The position numbers were made by a program, and so were the translations under genes. The notes beneath the pieces were generated by a model. It saw only the letters and a program-made list of their open reading frames with translations. It made no database searches and had not been told where the DNA came from. Positions 48,941 to 61,401 of a DNA stretch of 64,000 nt are shown piece by piece (positions within the stretch are counted from its first letter, which is position 1; each line of letters opens with the position of its first letter). Source of the DNA: Molanna angustata (lineage: Eukaryota > Arthropoda > Insecta > Trichoptera > Molannidae); the NCBI GenBank assembly GCA_963576475.1, contig OY754964.1, positions 6,848,986 to 6,912,985 of the forward strand, given 5' to 3'.

Positions 48941-49247
48941 AAAATACGATTCACTCTTATATCCACTTTCATTGCTGATTCATACAGTGAGCTTGCTGTT
49001 TTTTTATAATTAGTTATCTTTGGCACTGTAAGACGGTGTCTGCAAGGTTTCAAAAATCTCCGGACTTTTATTCTTTTTTAAAGTATGTGTTCTTTCAAAG
49101 ACTTTCACAGTACCATTATAAGTCCCCATTAGCAGAACGAGTGGTTGTGGGAAAAGAAATTTCTTCAACTACTTAATGATTTTTATCTTCATTATAGATT
49201 TGCTGTTGAGTGATAAAAACTAAAATATCGTATATTACCAAATAGCC

Positions 49248-49530
49248 ATATCTGATACAAAGCTAAAATACATGAGCGGATTGTGGCCAACGCTATACTC
49301 CTCACTACCAAGTCACTCCACGAAGTATTAAAATTTTGCATGGAATATTTACAGCGTTTCCAGAGTTTGTCAAATTATTTTTGATTTAAATACAATAAAA
49401 AAAAAATACGAAACTTGATAATTCTTTAATGCCATTTTATGAAAGTGATGTGCCATTTTAGCAATTTGTAAATAAAAATATCAAATTTTAAGTCTCCTGA
49501 GCTTGCCGTCACTTTGAAATATTTGAGAGT
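49248..49530 (+). repeat. Family H repeat, copy 1
   Basis: Matches 51480-51760 in reverse, notably gcggattgtggccaacgct and cctcactaccaag. Core traces are also at 26515 and 30365. No frame or terminal repeat; class unknown. Confidence 0.6.
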
Positions 49531-49703
49531 TAAAATAATTGAGAAGCTCTGATCAGACATCCTTCAAAATCGCGATTATTAGATATACAAATTCACGAAA
49601 ATTGAAAAGAATAGAAAGAGTACTTTAGTATATAATCGATAAAATAGTCTAAACACGACATACGTAGTACATAGTGCACAGCACACGCATACAGATACAC
49701 TTA

Positions 49704-50093
49704 CCCCCTATTCAGTAACTATTGTAACTAAAATAGGAACATACTAAAATTGTACATTTTAGATGTACGGTCTTATTTCAGCGTTATAAAATATAAACTT
49801 GGACTAAATGGAATAGGAACGTACCTATATTGGCCGGAACGTTCTTAAAAAGTTACTGAATTAGACGTATTTTGAATAATTATGAAAATGATAAAAAATT
49901 CATAATTTTCATAATTATTCATAATATGTCTGATTGAGAACGTTCTTTTTAAGAACGTTCCGGCCAATATAGGTACGTTCCTATTCCATTTATTCCAAGT
50001 AGATATTTTATAACGCTGAAATAAGACCGTAAATCTAAAATCTACAATTTTAGTATGTTCTTATTTTAGTTACAATAGTTACTGAATACGGGG
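49704..50093. mobile_element. Foldback MITE, 390 bp
   Basis: Nearly the whole element is two inverted arms of about 185 bases starting CCCC-TATTCAGTAACTATTG. The arms meet in an AT-rich centre (ttcataattttcataattat). TA flanks both ends (49702-49703, 50094-50095). Arms differ by several substitutions. It has no coding frame. Confidence 0.75.
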
Positions 50094-50584
50094 TACCTAC
50101 TGTGATTAAACTTTCAGAATACAATCTCTGAATGGTACTAGTTGATAATCTGCAATAGAAAAATAACCTTTAAAATTGCGAATTCATTATTCACAACAAC
50201 AAAAAAAAAGACCACGAGGGCATGCAAGAAAGTGTGCACGGACAAAGTAGTGCGGGGTCTGCTAATAATGATTATAACCAAGTTGTTGTTTTTCGACATC
50301 CGATATTAATGGTAATTTGTCTAGTAATAATAAATTGTATATTTTGCCATTCAAATACTGAAATTTATTTTGTCATTGTTTGTCTCTAGTTTCCATTGAA
50401 ATTACCCAATCATAATAATAATATTAACAATAATTTATTCATATAATTTCAATTCATGTTTGAACATACATACATAGATGCTACAGTGTTTGCTCAAATC
50501 AATACAATACTATTAACTGAAGACTGAACAGTGTATTAATTTGATAGTCGCCATTTTATGATCACAATCACGTGATAAAAATAT
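50094..50584. other. No recognised gene
   Basis: AT-rich; nothing supported. Confidence 0.4.
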
Positions 50585-50905
50585 TGTGTCTTCTTCTTCT
50601 TCTTCCGCTTTAGTTAGGACTGTGTCCTGTCATTCTCGGAGCCTGCTCTTGTGAGGTGGACGTCTAACTATCCCTCCATCGCTTGGGTGGTGTTCCAGGG
50701 GGTCTGTTATTTGTTATCTCCTCATCCGCTGTTATTCTCCCCACACGATCTCTCCAGAATCATCTTCGTGCTTTTCCCCATCGCACAACATCTTCGACAT
50801 CACAAATTCTCCTTATTTCCGAGTTCCTTACTCTGTTACGAAGTGTTACGCCTGCGATGGGTCGTAGAGTCTTCATCTCAGTGGTTCTCAGGAGGCTTTA
50901 TGTTC
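50585..50905 (-). pseudogene. RTE-like retrotransposon C-terminus with GAA tail
   Basis: Read on the minus strand: MKTLRPIAGVTLRNRVRNSE, IRRICDVEDVVRWGKARR, a stop, then FWRDRVGRITADEEITNNRP and PGTPPKRWRDS. LR-IAGV-LRNR-RN-EIR and PP-KRWRD are characteristic of RTE-like pol C-termini. The 3' end is a short (GAA)n run at 50591-50605. The overlapping plus-strand 112- and 87-codon frames are shadows. Confidence 0.7.
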
Positions 50906-51169
50906 TGGCAGTGTCAGCTCTTCTGTGTTATTGTTATTCAATTTAAAGACAGCTATGTATATCAACACTGGACATGCAAATCAAACTGATTGCCACATAT
51001 TCATGTAGGATGTGTTAACACAGTGGACATCCATTTTAAAATTAATAAATATAATGAAACAATATTTTTTCACAGATACAGTTTATTAAGACTAAATTTT
51101 TTCGTCAACTCAATGAAAACATTCGGTCATAATAAATTAAATCTGTGGAAAAATACTGTATTCATTTAT
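50906..51169. other. No recognised gene
   Basis: A 91-codon frame starting at 50990 has no motif and runs into the family G scrap. Confidence 0.4.
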
Positions 51170-51260
51170 TTGTATCTTCTTGTACAAATAATGGGTACAC
51201 TGGCGGGTTTAATGCCAAACTGCTATTTCTTCCAACCAACCAGAGCTGAATTTAGTATAC
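51170..51260 (-). mobile_element. Family G retrotransposon 3' tail fragment
   Basis: Reverse complement contains ggttggttggaagaaatagc, then a gcaaa/ggcat-type stretch and cccgcca, a diverged form of the 25349-25660 tail. Confidence 0.6.
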
Positions 51261-51479
51261 AATAAAATGTATACATTGATAATTAGGTTACGACATGAAA
51301 AAATATGAGATCGTATTCTGAAAGTTTCATCACAATGTATCTGCGTATGTGTGCTGTGTAGGTACTACATACTATGTATATACGGCGTGTTTATTCTACT
51401 CTATTATGCATACTAATGTACTCATTTGACTCTTTTCACATTTCGCAAATTTGTATACCTAATACTGGCTTAGACCCTA

Positions 51480-51760
51480 TGTGCTTTGATAAGTGCTTCT
51501 CATTTTTTTAACTGTCAAAAATTTCACAGTGACCCCAATCAACTTAAAATTTGATATATTGATTTTCAAATTGTTATAAAGGAATATTATTTTCATAAAA
51601 TGGCATTGACTGATTATGAAATGTATTGAATCAAAAATAATTTAATAAACTCATTTCATGAAAATGGTGAAAATTTTCCAAACAAAACATAAATACTTTG
51701 TGGAATTACTTGGTAGTGAGGACTCAAGCGTTGGCCACAATCCACTCGTTTAATAATTAA
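51480..51760 (-). repeat. Family H repeat, copy 2 (inverted)
   Basis: Inverted relative to 49248-49530. Best match over the last 65 bases (cttggtagtgaggactcaag, cgttggccacaatcc). Confidence 0.6.
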
Positions 51761-52217
51761 AAATAAACACAAGAATTGGATAAACTTAAATTAGTAAGCA
51801 GGCATTAAACAGGAATATGTATATCTTTTTTCATGAGCATTAAACATGATACGATAATAATAAGATAATATTTGAAGAATCTCGTTGACATTATGATCTC
51901 AAGTCATGACCCGCCATTGACTCTTGAATGTGAAAATGTTTATATCTCCAGCTGACAAATGATAATATTGCTCGAAGTAAATTGACCCCCTGCTAACAAA
52001 AATATTATCATTGTTTTCATATTCGTATAGAAATACCCATATAATATGAAGATCGGATGTAAATTATGTAAGTGGAAACAGGAAAAGAAAGACATACATA
52101 CAAATTATTAACGATAATTACACAAGACTCCCTGGAAATGAAACATATTTTCTTTACGATGATAATCTAGATTTTATAATATAATTTTAAAAATAGAAAA
52201 ACAATTGCATTCATATT
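51761..52217. other. No recognised gene
   Basis: AT-rich; nothing supported. Confidence 0.4.
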
Positions 52218-52640
52218 TTTTAACAGATTTTTAATTATCTCAATAGAGACGAAGTTGGAATATTTATTGTTGGAGAACCGGGAAATCAAGGCACCTACAG
52301 GGCTTACGACCTGTCATCGGCTGGTTTACGTGATCACTTTATGCGCTTGCACAACGTTCACCAATTATGCCTTTTTAATGAGATCCCTATCAATTCAATT
52401 TTGAAACTTCTATATATTGTAATACTGAAATTCTTTTCGCTTGAAAATAAGGAATTTTTACTACAGCCATCTATGGGTGAAATTATGAACAACAATATTA
52501 TTATTTTTTATTTATTTTTTTTGTAACGCCATCTATTGAGAGAATTGGTTTTATTTTTTACTTCTATGCGAAAAATGCATTGTCACCTCACATATAAGAA
52601 TTGTAGCTTTCATTATTTACAAAAAACCAATCTGATATTT
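52218..52640 (+). mobile_element. MITE family M with internal inversion
   Basis: The left terminal repeat and first ~340 bases follow the family order. 52558-52632 (cttctatgcgaaaaatgcat to acaaaaaaccaat) is then in the opposite orientation to the complete copy. The right terminal repeat is absent. Confidence 0.75.
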
Positions 52641-53853
52641 TACAATATCAGACTGTGCTATCAAATGGTTTTTTCTATGTCACATTCGAAAATATATTAT
52701 ATTTAGTATTGGAAATATCTTTAATAAAATTGTGTCCATTCAAGCGGTTGTTGAATTCATCACTTTCAAAATTAAGTATCTTTGTTATAGGTACAGGTAG
52801 GAAATCAATAAAGACTACTGTATAATATATACAATAGTTCTACTTATTTATTCATATCATTAGAACGACTGTAAGGGCATTCGCAAGTAATATAAATTTA
52901 AATAGGTATATAAAAATACACCTTAAGTAGGTACTGACAAAAGCTTCAAAAAGGTTAAATAATATCACTCAAAACTACCGTCAAAATTTGATCATTTTCA
53001 TTCGATTTATCAAGGTGAGCAAAATGAGCTTTTGATTTATACATACGATCCCTTATCAAACGATTTTCAACCTAAACAGTTCTTAAAATCAACAGAATCA
53101 AACCACTTTCGGTAGTTGGATCAAAATTTGTCGCAATATTCTTCTGCGAAATGAGCTTATGACAAAGAAATATCCTTTGCACATTAGTAACCTAGACAAT
53201 TTTTCCGCTGTATAGTCTTAAAATAATCCTCTTTTCTCCGGCGGACCGTATAAAAAGGAAGGAGAGCTCATGAAAAGTTCCCGGAGCTAAATTAAAGACG
53301 ATCTCCCCGAGCTTAACTTGATTTACTATTTGTAACGACCTTAACATATTTAAGGTAACATGAATGTTACAATAAAAGTGTGAGCAGTTACCGTAAATAA
53401 GAACCTAATGCTTTGGGGTTTTGTGGATATTCCACTTTACCCACTTCAGGGTCGCACTCTTGTGCTTCCTTGATTGGATAAGTCGCCGGTTTGTTAATAA
53501 GATACCTACAGTTCTACCCGATGAGATTGGGTAACGTTGGTAGATCTTGGAATAAAATGACGAGGGTATGGAGTCAATATAGATGGCTCTTAATTTAGAG
53601 ACAACGTAATTATGAGATCTCCAAGGACGAAAGACGTAGGGATGGGTCAATTTAAAATGAAATAGAGAAGAGATATTTTTTTGAATATGAAAGCGGAATG
53701 ATTTACATCAAAAGCATTCCATCAACAAAGTTAGGAAAATACTGACCTGACACAAGCTATGATTTTAGGCCAGGGAATTGGTACACAAAGGGAGGTGGAA
53801 TTTGCAAAACACATTCGATGTTAAAATTTCAATCGGATATCAATGACACATAC
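52641..53853. other. No recognised gene; 81-codon minus frame
   Basis: About 1.2 kb. The minus frame 53405-53650 reads as an ordinary-looking protein segment (YIDSIPSSFYSKIYQRYPIS, LKWVKWNIHKTPKH), but I recognise no family and no splice or start context. A GC-richer stretch is at 53220-53320. Confidence 0.35.
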
Positions 53854-54777
53854 AGTGTTATTTATAAAAATTCCTTGAACCCGGTTGTAAGTCCACGTTC
53901 CACGTTCAATTGAAACCTTGTTAATAAAAATATTTGAACCCTTGTTTAGTTGATTTTGATTTTGAGCTATATTTCAGACGACAGCATCGAATTAAATTTT
54001 GTTAAATTGGTTGTCTATACTTCAGAACAGTATGCGCGGCACGGAACACTTGCGCGCCACACGATAGTTCTGTCAAACTCTAGCTATTGCACTTTTTGAC
54101 ATTTGATATTTTCCTCAATCGAAAATTCTAATGGATCAAATCGCGTTTATATGATTTTCTCAAGTTTCATCAGTATTAAACAACCCCCGTCGCCGGTTCA
54201 ACTTGACGTTTGTGTTGAATCACGGTTCAACTCTTGATCCATGTTTATTAATAAGAAAAGTGATCAAATTTGGGTTCAACCGTGGAAAAATATTTGAACC
54301 ACGTTTATAAAGATTACAGATTATTTATAGCATTCAAAGTATTTGCTTCTTGAACTTCCTTTGTTATCAACATTTTTTTTTACAAGTTCTGTTTCAATTT
54401 TCATTTAATATTTATCACCACCAAGTATATATTTATCAACGTGAATTTGTGATTGACATATCGTGCTGTTTTGTGTTTGATTGCTGTCATTGCGGTGTTT
54501 TGTAAATTTTGACTTTAAACATTTGATTCACTAGTACCAAACGATAAATAAATAAATATATTTATCACCAGCCATGTGGTCTGTACCATAAAAAATTGCT
54601 AATGTCATGCATTTAGATTATTGATCTGTGATTCTATCCCTTATTTGTTGTATTTTTATTAAAATAATAACCCATTTCTTTGTACACAGTTAAATAGATA
54701 AAAATTATTTGCTACCTTAGGTAAAACTCATGCTCCAAACAATCGCGCCATTCTCTGTTATAAGGGAACTAAATTTT

Positions 54778-55138
54778 AATAATAATTATAATTTATAAAG
54801 TTCCTTTTTGCGATACAAGATGACTCCAAGGGCGCTACAGTTTGTTTGTTGGGTCTATGAAACTAGACAGTCTCAAGAAGTCTAACGAAGGTGCTCTGAG
54901 CTCCACGTATGTCAAGGTGCAATTTATTCCTTTTTAAAGGCCCATTCACACTGTAACCGTGAGTAAAGTAAGCCGCCTTATTGACTCTGTCCAATTCTGT
55001 TAAAGAATTGGTACTCTGTGATCCAGATGATCTCAATGTAAGGTACAGTTCTTGAATGTAGTGTGGAGCCAAGTCGTTCAGAGCCTTAAACACCATCAGG
55101 CATACCTCATAGTCTACTCCTTTAGAACATTTTCCTTG
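54778..55138 (-). pseudogene. L2-like retrotransposon 3' end, deleted
   Basis: Minus strand: KGVDYEVCLMVFKALNDLAP, HYIQELY, then a deletion to LTLRSSGSQSTNSLTELDRV and a decayed end, followed by the 3' UTR aagggcgct-type string and AT-rich tail. It aligns with 37617-38244. It lacks the QRRT-like segment and everything before the thumb. Confidence 0.7.
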
Positions 55139-55198
55139 TATAAATCACCAAAAAAAGTTGTATATTTTTCCATTTCAAAATAAATATTTAGTGAATTT

Positions 55199-56378
55199 AT
55201 GATATTAGCTGTTGCAATTAATGGATTTTCCTCTAAGTGGCTATTCATTCCATCAGGAATTCAGCAAGGGTCACACTTGGGTCCCCTTTTCTTTTTGTTG
55301 TACATAAACGATATTGGTTACCAAGTGAAAAAATCTAAAATAATTATTTATGCCGATGACGCGAAACTTTTCAAAAAATTAAATGTATTCAGGATTGTCG
55401 TGACCTTCAGCAGGACATAGATAATTTAGTAAATTATTGCAATCTTAACCAACTCTTCCTTAATGCTGATAAATGTGCTCATATATCCTTCACTCGTAAA
55501 TTACGAAAAATTAATTTTACTTACAAAATTAACATGTTACCTATAGGAAACGTGAATGAAGTCCGGGATTTGGGTGTCTTGCTGGATAGTAAGCTGAACT
55601 ACATTAGTCACATCAATTACCTACATTACAGCAAAAGCGTATAAAATTTTGGGTTTTATTATTAGAGTGTCTAAACCGTTCAGAGACGAATGTGTTCTTA
55701 AAGTTCTATATACAGCTTTTGTACGAAGTATATTAGAATTTGGATCAATAATATGGAGTCCATCTTATAATATTCATATTCTTCGTATAGAACAGCTTCA
55801 GAACAAGTTTTTAAAGTTCTTAAATTATAGAACATATAATAGGTTTTTAAATTACAACATAGCCGCTATGCATTATAAAATTGGTTCTTTAAGTGATCGT
55901 AGAACTCTCAGTGGAATTTTATTTCTGTACAAAATCTTACATAATTTAATAGACTGTCCTGACTTACTTGAATTAATTAATTTTAGAGTACAATCGTTTA
56001 ATAGTAGACAACATAATGTATTTGCAATTTCACCATTTCGTACAAATCTTGGCAAGAATGAAATAATCCGTAGAATTTGTGATGACTACAATAGACTTTT
56101 GACTGACTTGGACATTTTTAATTTAAAATATGCAAAATTTAAGCAATTGAGTAAAGATATTATAATAAATTCGCAGGAGCAATCCTAGAATCAACTGTGG
56201 TCCTTGAATTTGTCCCCTTTTTCTCCTCCTACCACCTTATCATAGGTATTTTAATATAACATGCTGCAGGCACTCGTAATTGGAGAGTTGACCTTACATG
56301 TTATTTTGTATTTATATATTTTGTATTTTTTAATGTCAATTTCTCTGTGAGTGTTTCTTAAATAAAATATAAAAAAAT
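55199..56378 (+). pseudogene. Jockey-like reverse transcriptase, 5'-truncated, frameshifted
   Basis: Three frames together give the reverse-transcriptase core: SGIQQGSHLGPLFFLLYIND and catalytic YADDAKLF (55199-55385); then DCRDLQQDIDNLVNYCNLNQ, LFLNADKCAHISFTR and VRDLGVLLDSKLNY (55388-55625); then a 179-codon frame (55649-56188) with RSILEFGSIIWSP, LQNKFLKFLNYR and an IRRICDDYNRLL end. Shifts lie near 55387 and 55625. The 3' UTR ends in an AATAAAATATAAAAAAA tail near 56359-56378. The pattern fits the Jockey superfamily; the clade is not certain. Dead. Confidence 0.75.
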
Positions 56379-57603
56379 ATTGTGGTCAATATTATAAACG
56401 ATCCTTTTTAGGACCAAACCGACGACTACAGTAGCGGGATCATTGACAAACTGCATAAAACCTAGATACCAGTCAGTTGCGAAATTGCTTATAGAAGCAG
56501 AAAACCTTGGCTTGCCTATAAATACAATTTGTAAAGAAATACATAAAAAATATAAATACAGGTAAGAAAAACTGTATTCAAAGAAAAAAATTAATTAAAT
56601 ACTCAATCAAAACTTGGAATTTTTTCAATTGTTAAATTGCAACCATACTACAAAATTGGAAATTGAAACGTAAATGCGATGCACAAAACGAGGGACAGAA
56701 AATGTAAATTCTATTTGGGCATCTGATTGAATATTATTTTTCATGGCCACTGAAATGATCAAGAACGATCTTATGCACAAAAATCTTTATTTATTCAAAA
56801 TTTGCCAATTTTCTTTCAGAGTTTGCATAGTCTGTACGTTCTAGGCACGCCCCTGAGCACCTACCCACATGAACTATTTTTGTTCTCAACCGCGAGAAGT
56901 AAAAGAAACAAGAAGATATACACCGAGAAAAAACAAATGAAAAAAAAATATCCGTTCGAAGTCTCCTTCAGTATTGTTTCAAAAGATGTGAAATATTTAT
57001 TTAGGACAATTTGTTTTTCCTAATCTGTCCCTGGCGCGGTGACCACAAGGGCCGGCTCAGGCGAGAGACGGCGAAAGGCCCATATCGGGCGTCACGTCCG
57101 GGAGACTTTAATACAAAATACATGTCTCGATAAACATTTCCTAGAATGGAAGATGGGGACGAGGCTTCTTTCTTGAGTAAATCTTCAAAAAGCAAATCTT
57201 TCGAGGATATTGGTATATGAAGAGGTAAATCTATTAGGTTGAATTTATCGGATGGGTGACTTTTACGTCCGGGTCTCCCTCTCTCGGCGCGGCCCTGGTC
57301 CGTTTCTTATTTACGCGAAAATTATTTCAGCGAAATTACTTCGATTCGAAACAAAAGGCGTGGATAATTTGAACGTTCAAGAATTTCAGACATAAAAGGA
57401 CCTCCTTTAAATTTGTACCTAGATTGAAAAGATTTTTTTTTATCAAAATGAACGGATGAGAAAATGTAATTCAATTATCTTTTTAATCATAATGATATTT
57501 TTAGACACACAATTAATTATTTATGTAACAAAAAGTATTTAGAAAGGAAAGGAAAATTCCATCTTTGTGGATCCCAAATCAGTGATTTGATTATTATTTC
57601 CCT
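56379..57603. other. Non-coding part of duplicated unit
   Basis: Contains the 41-bp segment shared with 42869-42909 (56477-56519) and a GC-richer block 57020-57300. The block has ggccggctc and gcgcggccctgg near its ends and could be a decayed TIR element. Frames 56802-57023 and 57001-57195 show no domain. Confidence 0.4.
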
Positions 57604-58575
57604 TAGATGGAGTTCGACAATGGTCAACATGGCGTTCGACAATATTAGTTAAGTGTTATTTATAAAAATTCCTTGAACCCGGTTGTAAGTCCACGTTCCA
57701 CGTTCAATTGAAACCTTGTTAATAAAAATATTTGAACCCTTGTTTAGTTGATTTTGATTTTGAGCTATATTTCAGACGACAGCATCGAATTAAATTTTGT
57801 TAAATTGGTTGTCTATACTTCAGAACAGTATGCGCGGCACGGAACACTTGCGCGCCACACGATAGTTCTGTCAAACTCTAGCTATTGCACTTTTTGACAT
57901 TTGATATTTTCCTCAATCGAAAATTCTAATGGATCAAATCGCGTTTATATGATTTTCTCAAGTTTCATCAGTATTAAACAACCCCCGTCGCCGGTTCAAC
58001 TTGACGTTTGTGTTGAATCACGGTTCAACTCTTGATCCATGTTTATTAATAAGAAAAGTGATCAAATTTGGGTTCAACCGTGGAAAAATATTTGAACCAC
58101 GTTTATAAAGATTACAGATTATTTATAGCATTCAAAGTATTTGCTTCTTGAACTTCCTTTGTTATCAACATTTTTTTTTACAAGTTCTGTTTCAATTTTC
58201 ATTTAATATTTATCACCACCAAGTATATATTTATCAACGTGAATTTGTGATTGACATATCGTGCTGTTTTGTGTTTGATTGCTGTCATTGCGGTGTTTTG
58301 TAAATTTTGACTTTAAACATTTGATTCACTAGTACCAAACGATAAATAAATAAATATATTTATCACCAGCCATGTGGTCTGTACCATAAAAAATTGCTAA
58401 TGTCATGCATTTAGATTATTGATCTGTGATTCTATCCCTTATTTGTTGTATTTTTATTAAAATAATAACCCATTTCTTTGTACACAGTTAAATAGATAAA
58501 AATTATTTGCTACCTTAGGTAAAACTCATGCTCCAAACAATCGCGCCATTCTCTGTTATAAGGGAACTAAATTTT

Positions 58576-58936
58576 AATAATAATTATAATTTATAAAGTT
58601 CCTTTTTGCGATACAAGATGACTCCAAGGGCGCTACAGTTTGTTTGTTGGGTCTATGAAACTAGACAGTCTCAAGAAGTCTAACGAAGGTGCTCTGAGCT
58701 CCACGTATGTCAAGGTGCAATTTATTCCTTTTTAAAGGCCCATTCACACTGTAACCGTGAGTAAAGTAAGCCGCCTTATTGACTCTGTCCAATTCTGTTA
58801 AAGAATTGGTACTCTGTGATCCAGATGATCTCAATGTAAGGTACAGTTCTTGAATGTAGTGTGGAGCCAAGTCGTTCAGAGCCTTAAACACCATCAGGCA
58901 TACCTCATAGTCTACTCCTTTAGAACATTTTCCTTG
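58576..58936 (-). pseudogene. L2-like retrotransposon 3' end, copy 2
   Basis: Identical to 54778-55138 by eye, carried along by the duplication. Confidence 0.7.
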
Positions 58937-58996
58937 TATAAATCACCAAAAAAAGTTGTATATTTTTCCATTTCAAAATAAATATTTAGTGAATTT

Positions 58997-60176
58997 ATGA
59001 TATTAGCTGTTGCAATTAATGGATTTTCCTCTAAGTGGCTATTCATTCCATCAGGAATTCAGCAAGGGTCACACTTGGGTCCCCTTTTCTTTTTGTTGTA
59101 CATAAACGATATTGGTTACCAAGTGAAAAAATCTAAAATAATTATTTATGCCGATGACGCGAAACTTTTCAAAAAATTAAATGTATTCAGGATTGTCGTG
59201 ACCTTCAGCAGGACATAGATAATTTAGTAAATTATTGCAATCTTAACCAACTCTTCCTTAATGCTGATAAATGTGCTCATATATCCTTCACTCGTAAATT
59301 ACGAAAAATTAATTTTACTTACAAAATTAACATGTTACCTATAGGAAACGTGAATGAAGTCCGGGATTTGGGTGTCTTGCTGGATAGTAAGCTGAACTAC
59401 ATTAGTCACATCAATTACCTACATTACAGCAAAAGCGTATAAAATTTTGGGTTTTATTATTAGAGTGTCTAAACCGTTCAGAGACGAATGTGTTCTTAAA
59501 GTTCTATATACAGCTTTTGTACGAAGTATATTAGAATTTGGATCAATAATATGGAGTCCATCTTATAATATTCATATTCTTCGTATAGAACGGCTTCAGA
59601 ACAAGTTTTTAAAGTTCTTAAATTATAGAACATATAATAGGTTTTTAAATTACAACATAGCCGCTATGCATTATAAAATTGGTTCTTTAAGTGATCGTAG
59701 AACTCTCAGTGGAATTTTATTTCTGTACAAAATCTTACATAATTTAATAGACTGTCCTGACTTACTTGAATTAATTAATTTTAGAGTACAATCGTTTAAT
59801 AGTAGACAACATAATGTATTTGCAATTTCACCATTTCGTACAAATCTTGGCAAGAATGAAATAATCCGTAGAATTTGTGATGACTACAATAGACTTTTGA
59901 CTGACTTGGACATTTTTAATTTAAAATATGCAAAATTTAAGCAATTGAGTAAAGATATTATAATAAATTCGCAGGAGCAATCCTAGAATCAACTGTGGTC
60001 CTTGAATTTGTCCCCTTTTTCTCCTCCTACCACCTTATCATAGGTATTTTAATATAACATGCTGCAGGCACTCGTAATTGGAGAGTTGACCTTACATGTT
60101 ATTTTGTATTTATATATTTTGTATTTTTTAATGTCAATTTCTCTGTGAGTGTTTCTTAAATAAAATATAAAAAAAT
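58997..60176 (+). pseudogene. Jockey-like reverse transcriptase, copy 2
   Basis: Same frame breaks as 55199-56378, so the decay predates the duplication. One substitution at 59592 changes Gln to Arg in the IE-LQNKFLKFL block. Confidence 0.75.
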
Positions 60177-61401
60177 ATTGTGGTCAATATTATAAACGAT
60201 CCTTTTTAGGACCAAACCGACGACTACAGTAGCGGGATCATTGACAAACTGCATAAAACCTAGATACCAGTCAGTTGCGAAATTGCTTATAGAAGCAGAA
60301 AACCTTGGCTTGCCTATAAATACAATTTGTAAAGAAATACATAAAAAATATAAATACAGGTAAGAAAAACTGTATTCAAAGAAAAAAATTAATTAAATAC
60401 TCAATCAAAACTTGGAATTTTTTCAATTGTTAAATTGCAACCATACTACAAAATTGGAAATTGAAACGTAAATGCGATGCACAAAACGAGGGACAGAAAA
60501 TGTAAATTCTATTTGGGCATCTGATTGAATATTATTTTTCATGGCCACTGAAATGATCAAGAACGATCTTATGCACAAAAATCTTTATTTATTCAAAATT
60601 TGCCAATTTTCTTTCAGAGTTTGCATAGTCTGTACGTTCTAGGCACGCCCCTGAGCACCTACCCACATGAACTATTTTTGTTCTCAACCGCGAGAAGTAA
60701 AAGAAACAAGAAGATATACACCGAGAAAAAACAAATGAAAAAAAAATATCCGTTCGAAGTCTCCTTCAGTATTGTTTCAAAAGATGTGAAATATTTATTT
60801 AGGACAATTTGTTTTTCCTAATCTGTCCCTGGCGCGGTGACCACAAGGGCCGGCTCAGGCGAGAGACGGCGAAAGGCCCATATCGGGCGTCACGTCCGGG
60901 AGACTTTAATACAAAATACATGTCTCGATAAACATTTCCTAGAATGGAAGATGGGGACGAGGCTTCTTTCTTGAGTAAATCTTCAAAAAGCAAATCTTTC
61001 GAGGATATTGGTATATGAAGAGGTAAATCTATTAGGTTGAATTTATCGGATGGGTGACTTTTACGTCCGGGTCTCCCTCTCTCGGCGCGGCCCTGGTCCG
61101 TTTCTTATTTACGCGAAAATTATTTCAGCGAAATTACTTCGATTCGAAACAAAAGGCGTGGATAATTTGAACGTTCAAGAATTTCAGACATAAAAGGACC
61201 TCCTTTAAATTTGTACCTAGATTGAAAAGATTTTTTTTTATCAAAATGAACGGATGAGAAAATGTAATTCAATTATCTTTTTAATCATAATGATATTTTT
61301 AGACACACAATTAATTATTTATGTAACAAAAAGTATTTAGAAAGGAAAGGAAAATTCCATCTTTGTGGATCCCAAATCAGTGATTTGATTATTATTTCCC
61401 T
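60177..61401. other. Non-coding part of duplicated unit, copy 2
   Basis: Counterpart of 56379-57603 with no differences noticed. Confidence 0.4.

Larger units (their letters stand above)
53854..57651 (+). repeat. 3798-bp tandem duplication, copy 1
   Basis: Every landmark recurs exactly 3798 bases later. The left breakpoint is at AGT (53854-53856); the unit ends inside a 30-bp minisatellite. The only difference I noticed between copies is A at 55794 versus G at 59592. Confidence 0.9.

Noticed and set aside
50651..50989. 112- and 87-codon plus-strand frames
   Set aside because: Antisense shadows of the RTE-like tail read on the minus strand.
53405..53650. 81-codon minus frame as a host exon
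   Set aside because: Looks protein-like but I found no recognisable domain, acceptor or start context; left as unassigned.
57020..57300. TIR transposon inside the duplicated unit
   Set aside because: GC-rich ends ggccggctc and gcgcggccctgg are only weakly complementary and no target duplication is visible.
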